Shown here: piece after piece, positions 1-4,950 of the stretch
How the letters are laid out: every line of letters begins with the position of its first letter
Numbering within the stretch: position 1 is the stretch's first letter
Assembly (NCBI GenBank): GCA_025054735.1
Contig: JANWZG010000063.1
Location: forward strand, 1-6,739
DNA from: Cyanobacteriota bacterium
GTDB taxonomy: Bacteria; Cyanobacteriota; Cyanobacteriia; SKYG9
Length of the DNA stretch: 6,739 bases
Direction: 5' to 3'
The notes under the pieces: generated by a model
Seen by the model: the letters and a program-made list of their open reading frames with translations, nothing else
Databases searched by the model: none
Told to the model about the DNA's origin: nothing
Translations under genes and position numbers: made by a program

Positions 1-85
1 TGTGAAGATAATGAGCACGATCGTCCCGTTACCACTAACTAGCACTGTAGGATAAGGGTGAGAAGACCTGTACCCCAAGTCGGCT
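1..85. other. Left-edge leader upstream of the CHAT gene, no gene seen
   Basis: This stretch precedes the first gene, and I see no coding sequence that enters from the left edge. A TAGGAT hexamer at 48-53 matches the -10 consensus in four of six positions, but I see no convincing -35 at the usual distance. No Shine-Dalgarno sequence lies just before the ATG at 86. The promoter of the CHAT gene is therefore undefined here and may lie to the left of the window. Confidence 0.4.
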
Positions 86-193
86 ATGATAGTATCTCGT
101 TACTCACGATGTTTTCGATTCATCCTGTTGATGGCGCTAGGCTGGTTATTCAGTGCAGTGAGTTGGATGGTTATACCATCAATTGCCCCAGCT
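86..193 (+). other. Predicted Sec signal peptide of the TPR-CHAT protein
   Basis: Codons 1-36 encode an N-terminus with Arg at residues 5, 8 and 11, a hydrophobic run at about 12-30 (rich in Leu, Ile, Met, Val, Trp) and A-P-A at 34-36, which fits signal peptidase I cleavage after A36. A Thr/Ser/Pro/Gln-rich stretch follows, typical of the start of an exported mature protein. There is no lipobox Cys near the cleavage site and no twin-arginine motif. If cleavage fails, the same segment would act as a membrane anchor. Confidence 0.75.
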
Positions 194-2674
194 ACCAGCC
201 CAACCCAGACCCAGCAACCTGTTCCTCAATCTGCATCCCAACTTACTGATGCCCCAGTGTTGCTTAGTCAAGCACTCTCAGTTGACGATGCTGGAGTTCG
301 CTATTACCAGTCAGGGCAATTTAGCCAATCGATTCATTTATGGGAAACAGCATTATCCCAAACAGCTAACGTCGAGGATCGCATCACGTTACACACTAAC
401 TTGGCAAAAGCCTATCAACAGATAGGGAGCCTAGAACAAGCTATCAGGCATTGGGATCAGGTACTAGCCTTAGTTGGCACAGATAATAGTCAACACCAAG
501 GGGCGGTCTTAACAGAACAAGCTCAGATTTACAATCAACTGGGGCAACACCGTCGTGCGATCGACCTCTTGACCCGTGTCACGCAACTGCCCGTAGCTGA
601 CCCTCGAATAACAGCCGCTGTGCAAGGTGGCCTAGGCAATGCCTACTGGGCACTGGGTGACTATACGTCGGCCCTAGCAGCCTACCAGCTTAGCCTCACC
701 CATGCCCGCCGTTCTGGAGATTCCTTGTTGCTAACTAGCGCCTTGAATAATCTGGGTAACCTATACGCTCGGCAGTCAGTGCGCTATCGGGAACAGATGA
801 TAGCGGCCCAGACTGAGGGCGAGCAAGAAGAGGCTGTGCAACTGGCTCAGCAAGCCCAAAACAGTCGAGATGCTGCGCTGGCTGCCTATCAAGAAAGCCT
901 GAATCGGGCGGACATGCCTGCCACAGAAATTGCTATCCTGCTTAACCTTAATGACCTGCTGGCCCAAACTGAGCAGCCAGACTGGCGAACTATTCAGCGT
1001 CAGCGCGATCGCATTCTCCAGCTACTAGCGACGCAACCAGACTCTCGCGACAAAGCCTACACCTTGGTTAAGCTTGCGGTTTATCCTCTGGGTAGCGATA
1101 CCATTACCCAGCGTCGTCAATGGCTAGACCAAGCACGCGCTGTTGCCCGAGCCATTGGCGATCGTCGGGCTGAGTCCTTTGCTCTGGGTGCTCTGGGACA
1201 GTTGTTAGAAACAACCGACCCCACCACAGCCATGGGCTGGACGAGGGAAGCTCTCTTCGCTGCCCAAGCGGTAAATGCTCTCGACAGTCTATATCGTTGG
1301 CAGTGGCAGATGGGACGGTTACTCAAGGCTAGGGGTGATGTGGATGGGGCGATCGCTGCCTATGAACAAGCTGTAGCTACCCTCCAGAGCATTCGCACTG
1401 ATATTCTTGCCACCAATCGTGACCTTCAGTTCAACTTCCGAGATGCCGTTGAGCCAGTCTATCGAGAACTAATTGATCTGCTGCTGAGTCGCCGCGATCG
1501 CTCACTAGCTGCCGCTAGCAAACAACAGGTAACCGCTAGTAATCCTCAGTTAAAAGTTGACGAACAACAAGCCCTGCAAAAAGCCCTGGATGTCTTAGAA
1601 CTACTCAAACTCGCAGAACTCGCCAACTTTTTTGGTGATGACTGCGTGCAAGTAGCTCAGGCGCAATCAGCCACTAGTGGGATCCCATCAGATACTGCCG
1701 TGGTTTACTCTGTGATTTTGCCGCAATACACTGAAATCATTACCCGCTTGCCCGATGGGTCGCTGATGGAATACCAAGTGCCGATCGCTGCTAACATCCT
1801 AGTCAACACGGTTGGCAACCTGCGAACCTTGCTAGAAAAGCGCTCAACGGAGGAATATTTACCAGCAGCGCAACAACTCTATGACCTGTTGATGCGTCCC
1901 CTAGAGCCAGCTCTTCGGCAGGCATCGGTAAAGACCTTAGTGCTGATCAACGATGGTGTGCTGCGCAAGATACCCATTGCGGCTCTCCATGATGGACAGC
2001 AGTTTTTGATTCAAAAAGTAGCGATCGCAACAGCTCCTAGCCTCAGCCTCGTAAACTTGGGCAGCACAGACCTGCAAAACCGCAAAGCGTTAATTCTAGG
2101 CTTGACCGAGGCCCGCCCTCCCTTTGCCGCTCTCCCCAACGTTACCCAAGAGTCTAAAACGGTGCAGTCTATCTTGAATGGCACTGTTCTCCTTGACCAA
2201 GAGTTCACGCTCCCTCGCCTAGAGCAAGAGTTGAACCAAGCCAATTACGCTGTCATCCACATTGCTACCCATGGCAAGTTTGGGGTGGATAATGAGAGTA
2301 CCTTTCTCTTGGGTTACGACCAACGCATCACTATTGATCAATTGGAGACCCTACTGCGGCGACGCAAGGGTCGATCGCCCGTAGAATTACTTACCCTCAG
2401 CGCTTGCCAAACTGCTACCGGAGACAACCGCTCTGCCCTAGGTATTGCTGGGGTTGCCGTTCGAGCCGGAGTGCGCAGCGCTATTGCTACCCTCTGGGCC
2501 ATTAATGACGAATCTACAGTGCCCCTCATCGAAGAGTTCTATCGTCAACTGCGCCAGCCAGGCATTACTAAGGCAGAAGCTCTCCGAGCGGCCCAACTTG
2601 CCATGCTGAACGACCTAGACTGGGGACATCCTGCTGTTTGGTCACCCTTTATCCTCATCGGTAACTGGCTTTAG
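86..2674 (+). CDS. Exported TPR-CHAT protein (caspase-like putative protease)
   Basis: The 862-residue product has three parts. Residues 1-36 look like a Sec signal peptide: Arg at 5, 8 and 11, a hydrophobic core at about 12-30, and an A-P-A site at 34-36. Residues about 60-300 and 355-470 are helical repeats of TPR type (for example GNAYWALGDYTSALAAY and GDVDGAIAAYEQAV). Residues about 540-862 are a CHAT domain: INDGVLRKIPIAALHDG near 621-637, the catalytic His in HIATHGKF (H729), the catalytic Cys in LSACQTATG (C774), and the family's closing HPAVWSPFILIG. CHAT is a caspase-related (clan CD) fold that can act as a protease; in other TPR-CHAT proteins the TPR part binds a partner that controls cleavage. 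Substrate and partner are unknown here. The start is the ATG at 86; the next in-frame Met (residue 16) would break the signal peptide. There is no clear ribosome binding site. The gene is intact and convergent with lipA. Confidence 0.93.
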   Translation: MIVSRYSRCFRFILLMALGWLFSAVSWMVIPSIAPATSPTQTQQPVPQSASQLTDAPVLLSQALSVDDAGVRYYQSGQFSQSIHLWETALSQTANVEDRITLHTNLAKAYQQIGSLEQAIRHWDQVLALVGTDNSQHQGAVLTEQAQIYNQLGQHRRAIDLLTRVTQLPVADPRITAAVQGGLGNAYWALGDYTSALAAYQLSLTHARRSGDSLLLTSALNNLGNLYARQSVRYREQMIAAQTEGEQEEAVQLAQQAQNSRDAALAAYQESLNRADMPATEIAILLNLNDLLAQTEQPDWRTIQRQRDRILQLLATQPDSRDKAYTLVKLAVYPLGSDTITQRRQWLDQARAVARAIGDRRAESFALGALGQLLETTDPTTAMGWTREALFAAQAVNALDSLYRWQWQMGRLLKARGDVDGAIAAYEQAVATLQSIRTDILATNRDLQFNFRDAVEPVYRELIDLLLSRRDRSLAAASKQQVTASNPQLKVDEQQALQKALDVLELLKLAELANFFGDDCVQVAQAQSATSGIPSDTAVVYSVILPQYTEIITRLPDGSLMEYQVPIAANILVNTVGNLRTLLEKRSTEEYLPAAQQLYDLLMRPLEPALRQASVKTLVLINDGVLRKIPIAALHDGQQFLIQKVAIATAPSLSLVNLGSTDLQNRKALILGLTEARPPFAALPNVTQESKTVQSILNGTVLLDQEFTLPRLEQELNQANYAVIHIATHGKFGVDNESTFLLGYDQRITIDQLETLLRRRKGRSPVELLTLSACQTATGDNRSALGIAGVAVRAGVRSAIATLWAINDESTVPLIEEFYRQLRQPGITKAEALRAAQLAMLNDLDWGHPAVWSPFILIGNWL

Positions 2675-3642
2675 TCATCCATTTCACCTGCATGGTAAGA
2701 GCTACGGACAAGGGGGCCAGAGCGAACTTGCGTGAAACCGAGGTCACGGGCGATCGCTCCTAGGCGATCAAAGTCCTCCGGTGTCCAATAGCGCTGCACG
2801 GGCAAGTGCGCTAGAGAGGGACGCAGGTACTGTCCCAAGGTGAGACGATCGCAACCCACCGCCCGCAAATCCTGCATGGTTTGGATAACCTCTGCCTCTG
2901 TTTCTCCCAAGCCCAACATTAAACCAGATTTGGTAGGTATGCCTGGCGCTAGCTCCTTAACTGTCCGGAGAAGTAACAAAGAGCGATCGTACTTAGCTCC
3001 CCGGCGCACAGGGTCTTGCAACCGCGCCACAGTCTCTAGATTGTGGTTATAGCAGGCAGGCTGGGCAGCAACAACCGTTGCAATCCGTTGGCGCTGTTGG
3101 ATTTCTGGAGCCACCCTGTGACCCTCAGCATCGTAAGATCGTCCTCCCCAAAAATCTGCCGTCAACACCTCTATCTGGGTATTGGGATTAAGCTGCCGAA
3201 TAGCCACCATTGTAGCCGCAAACCAACTCGCCCCCTGATCAGGCAAGTCATCTCGGGCCACCGAAGTCAAGACAACATAGCGTAACCCCAACAACTGCAC
3301 TGATTCTGCCACCTTATAGGGTTCATTGGGATCCAACGGCATTGGTGCATGTCCCTTATCCACCTGACAAAAACTACAAGCACGAGTGCAAGTCGGCCCC
3401 ATCAGCAGAAATGTAGCCGTTTTCTGGGCATAGCACTCCCCCCGATTAGGACAGCGTCCCTCCTCACAGATGGTATGAATTTGACGTTGCTTGATGATCT
3501 GCTGTACGGTTGAAATATCATTAGCGTTGCCGATCGGTCGGCGCAGCCAAGTTGGCAGGGGTGCAAGGTTAGGATGCTGGCCAGATGGGTACCCTAAGAG
3601 CAGATCGTGCGATCGGCGAGAATCGTGCCTGACGTTTGCCAT
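2671..3642 (-). CDS. lipA: Lipoyl synthase (radical SAM)
   Basis: This 323-residue enzyme inserts two sulfur atoms into the octanoyl chain attached to lipoyl domains (E2 subunits of 2-oxoacid dehydrogenases, glycine cleavage H protein). All key motifs are present. The auxiliary cluster CX4CX5C is C59, C64, C70; the radical SAM CX3CX2C is C85, C89, C92; RDDLPDQGA is at 130-138, NHNLETV at 199-205, and the terminal RSSY at 313-316 supplies the serine ligand of the auxiliary cluster. The length is slightly above a typical bacterial LipA, because of an N-terminal extension of about 30 residues and an extra segment near 166-185. From memory, the sequence resembles one of the two LipA paralogues usually found in cyanobacteria. 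The ATG at 3642 follows a weak TAGG about 6 bases upstream. The TAA stop overlaps the TAG stop of the convergent CHAT gene, so there is no gap for a terminator. Confidence 0.97.
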   Translation of the reverse strand: MANVRHDSRRSHDLLLGYPSGQHPNLAPLPTWLRRPIGNANDISTVQQIIKQRQIHTICEEGRCPNRGECYAQKTATFLLMGPTCTRACSFCQVDKGHAPMPLDPNEPYKVAESVQLLGLRYVVLTSVARDDLPDQGASWFAATMVAIRQLNPNTQIEVLTADFWGGRSYDAEGHRVAPEIQQRQRIATVVAAQPACYNHNLETVARLQDPVRRGAKYDRSLLLLRTVKELAPGIPTKSGLMLGLGETEAEVIQTMQDLRAVGCDRLTLGQYLRPSLAHLPVQRYWTPEDFDRLGAIARDLGFTQVRSGPLVRSSYHAGEMDD

Positions 3643-3697
3643 GAAACCTATATAGCAATAGAACAGAAGTCAGGTAATTACACTACACTATACATGG

Positions 3698-3709
3698 TGG
3701 CAATTGCCA
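3698..3709. repeat. Perfect 12-bp palindrome TGGCAATTGCCA, possible operator
   Basis: TGGCAATTGCCA equals its own reverse complement over all 12 bases. It sits in the lipA/response regulator gap, 56 bp from the lipA start, and overlaps the candidate lipA -35 hexamer. The size and symmetry would suit a dimeric transcription factor. I cannot assign it to a known regulator. Confidence 0.5.
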
Positions 3710-3827
3710 GTGTCGCCCATCATGAGAGTGCATCAGTAATCAGGGGTAACGATTAGGAGTAGGCAAAGAAAAAATATCGTTCTAAAAGCCGAAGAGAATT
3801 GTAAGATTTTTAGTACCAGGCATCTCC

Positions 3828-3834
3828 AGAGGAG
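3828..3834 (+). promoter_or_regulatory. Shine-Dalgarno sequence that fixes the GTG start of the response regulator
   Basis: AGAGGAG lies 7 bases before the GTG at 3842 and is strongly complementary to the 3' end of 16S rRNA. It is the only strong ribosome binding site I see in the window and supports a GTG start; no in-frame ATG upstream competes with it. Confidence 0.85.
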
Positions 3835-3841
3835 CTTAGTT

Positions 3842-4384
3842 GTGTCAGCCCACAAGATCTTAGTTATTGACGATAGCAAAGTAATCCGGAACACAGTGCG
3901 AGACATGTTGCCTAAGGGTAACTTTGAAGTCCTAGAGGCCAAGGATGGCATCGAAGGGCTTAACCTGATTCGTCAAGAGCATCCGAACCTGATTATGTTA
4001 GACTTCTTGCTACCGAAGATGAGTGGCTGGGAGGTCTATCAGCAGATTCAAGCCCAGAGCGACCTACAACGCATTCCCCTTGTCTTGATGTCAGGGCGCA
4101 AGGAAGAAGTCACTGAAAAGATTCCAGAGCCGTTTAGTCGTTTTGCCTTTATTGAAAAGCCCTTTGAGCAGAAAGACTTAGTAGATGCCATTAAAACGGC
4201 AATGGACATTGCTCGTAAGATGCCCGCCCCTGTATTGTCAGCGGAGCCATCGGCGGTTAGCAGTGCTGGCTCTGAGGAATTCGAGGCATTGAAAGCTAAA
4301 GTGAATGAGCTACAGTCTGAAGTGGAAGACTTGAAGAAAAAACTAGCTCAAGTTGTTACGATCATTAAGCAAAAGCTGAAGTAG
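3842..4384 (+). CDS. Response regulator: CheY-like receiver with C-terminal coiled coil
   Basis: The 180-residue product begins with a receiver domain (about residues 4-123). The acidic pair is D10/D11, the phospho-acceptor is D54 in LIMLDFLLPKMSGW, the switch residue is S84 in LVLMSG, and the conserved Lys is K106 in IEKPF, so it should accept phosphate from a histidine kinase. A Pro/Ala/Ser linker follows (128-144), then a helix at about 146-180 with regular heptads: L150, V154, L157, V161, L164, L168, V171, I175. There is no DNA-binding, GGDEF or enzymatic output domain. Family knowledge suggests that such proteins act by protein-protein contact. The coiled coil probably makes dimers or binds a partner. 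No kinase is encoded in the window, so it is an orphan here. The start is GTG with a strong ribosome binding site 7 bases upstream. The gene is divergent from lipA and 187 bp before the CRR7-like gene. Confidence 0.93.
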   Translation: MSAHKILVIDDSKVIRNTVRDMLPKGNFEVLEAKDGIEGLNLIRQEHPNLIMLDFLLPKMSGWEVYQQIQAQSDLQRIPLVLMSGRKEEVTEKIPEPFSRFAFIEKPFEQKDLVDAIKTAMDIARKMPAPVLSAEPSAVSSAGSEEFEALKAKVNELQSEVEDLKKKLAQVVTIIKQKLK

Positions 4385-4571
4385 CGATCGTTAGTGTGCC
4401 TTGTGGGAGCTGACAAGCATTAGTGAGCACAGGCATGGTGCCAGTTGGCCGACTTAGGCAGAGGATGAAGCAAGTGTCCGATGGCATACAGAACACTGTA
4501 AGGCCTCTGTAGTTTAGAATCGCAGGTCTAAAATCGCAAATCTGAAATCCAAAACAGCATGAATCATCTCC
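4385..4571. other. Intergenic gap between the response regulator and the CRR7-like gene
   Basis: I see no coding sequence in these 187 bp. Just after the stop, CTTGT (4400-4404) can pair with ACAAG (4413-4417), and the stem can be lengthened by GTG/CAT across one bulge. There is no T tract, so it is a weak terminator candidate. Two similar nonamers, TTAGTGTGC (4391-4399) and TTAGTGAGC (4420-4428), flank this hairpin. The right end carries tandem heptamers (separate entry). I could not pick a convincing promoter. Confidence 0.4.
4513..4554. repeat. Six tandem heptamers (three 14-bp units), STRR-like
   Basis: The 42 bp split into six heptamers: TTTAGAA, TCGCAGG, TCTAAAA, TCGCAAA, TCTGAAA, TCCAAAA. 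Read as 14-bp units, units 1 and 2 agree at 10 of 14 positions and units 2 and 3 at 11 of 14. The array ends 17 bp before the ATG of the CRR7-like gene. Short tandem heptanucleotide repeats (STRR) are a known class in cyanobacterial intergenic DNA. This copy is degenerate, and I infer the class from the pattern only. Confidence 0.65.
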
Positions 4572-4829
4572 ATGGCTAGTTCGTTGCTCTATGACGAGGA
4601 TTATTTCGTAGTACTAGAGCCTAATCAGGCAGAGCAGATTGTCACGGCTGCTGAGTTGTTGGCAAAGCTGACTTCGTTACTGACCAATGGTATTGGAGAC
4701 TTGCCTAGCGATGTGCAGCGATTTGCTACGGTTGACGAGCAAGCAAAGTATCTCCTAGCTACCAGTTGTGAGTTGCCCTTAGCACCGGGTCAGGTGCTGC
4801 AATGGTACGCTGTCAGGCTAGAAAAGTGA
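4572..4829 (+). CDS. crr7: CRR7-like small protein (chlororespiratory reduction 7 family)
   Basis: The 85-residue, acidic, soluble product has no signal peptide or membrane segment. Its pattern (an N-terminal DYFVVLE block, an AxELLxKL helix, DLPxDVQRF, then an ending of LAPGQVLQWYAVRLEK) matches what I recall of the CRR7 family (DUF3571), found in cyanobacteria and plant chloroplasts, whose shortest members are about this length. In Arabidopsis CRR7 is needed for accumulation of the chloroplast NDH complex, so a role in assembling or stabilising NDH-1 at the thylakoid surface is likely by analogy. The start must be the ATG at 4572: the frame is closed by TGA at 4560-4562, and no other start lies between. 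No Shine-Dalgarno sequence is visible; the leader instead has an AT-rich heptamer array. The assignment rests on remembered family features, not on a search. Confidence 0.72.
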   Translation: MASSLLYDEDYFVVLEPNQAEQIVTAAELLAKLTSLLTNGIGDLPSDVQRFATVDEQAKYLLATSCELPLAPGQVLQWYAVRLEK

Positions 4830-4950
4830 ACTGCCGATAGCTCATATCAACTAGTGCATCTGGTAAGCATCCACCCCACCTTAGAAATGGGGATTGATCC
4901 AACGCCAGAGATATGAGTAACTGAGCAGTGGAGTCCATTACTAGCTAGTT
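4830..4950. other. Intergenic gap between the CRR7-like gene and the mannosidase gene
   Basis: No coding sequence is seen in these 121 bp. Most of the gap is taken up by a nested inverted repeat (separate entry). The last bases before the mannosidase ATG contain a 10-bp palindrome, ACTAGCTAGT (4940-4949), which includes the in-frame TAG that closes the mannosidase frame upstream. The nearest GGAG (4930-4933) is 17 bases from the ATG, too far for a normal ribosome binding site. Confidence 0.45.
4841..4917. repeat. Nested inverted repeat with three possible stems
   Basis: The outer arms CTCATATC (4841-4848) and GATATGAG (4910-4917) are perfectly complementary over 8 bp. Inside them TCTGG (4859-4863) pairs with CCAGA (4905-4909), which directly abuts the right outer arm. 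Innermost, CCCCA (4874-4878) pairs with TGGGG (4888-4892) around a 9-base loop. All three stems nest in the right order, so one RNA or cruciform could form them together. There is no T tract to mark a simple terminator. It lies 12 bp after the CRR7-like stop and 33 bp before the mannosidase start. Confidence 0.55.

Larger units (their letters stand above)
3643..3841. promoter_or_regulatory. Divergent promoter region between lipA and the response regulator gene
   Basis: This 199-bp gap must hold the start signals of both genes, which run away from each other. For lipA (minus strand) the best candidate I find is -35 TTGCCA (3703-3698) and -10 TGTAAT (3682-3677). Each matches consensus in five of six positions, but the spacing is 15 bp, shorter than the usual 17. 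The -35 lies inside a 12-bp palindrome. For the response regulator a TAAGAT at 3802-3807 could serve as -10, but no good -35 is seen. The part nearest the GTG start is A-rich. Promoter calls here are tentative. Confidence 0.45.

Noticed and set aside
58..249. 63-codon plus-strand open frame overlapping the start of the CHAT gene
   Set aside because: It lies in another frame of a strongly supported gene, has no recognisable domain and no ribosome binding site.
86..2674. CHAT gene as the protease of a type III-E CRISPR (craspase) system
   Set aside because: There is no CRISPR array, gRAMP effector or other Cas gene nearby, and the signal peptide argues against a cytosolic CRISPR partner.
2840..3285. 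Two plus-strand open frames inside lipA
   Set aside because: They run antisense to a complete lipoyl synthase with all motifs in place; the products are low-complexity shadows.
3733..3951. 72-codon minus-strand open frame across the response regulator start
   Set aside because: It overlaps the strong ribosome binding site and receiver domain on the opposite strand and resembles no family I know.
4395..4420. Hairpin after the response regulator stop as a rho-independent terminator
   Set aside because: The stem is short with a bulge, and no T tract follows, so I list it only as a weak candidate within the gap entry.
4559..4579. Six-codon mini-frame (MNHLHG) overlapping the CRR7-like start out of frame
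   Set aside because: Such short frames are expected by chance; it has no ribosome binding site, and I see nothing that supports a leader-peptide role.
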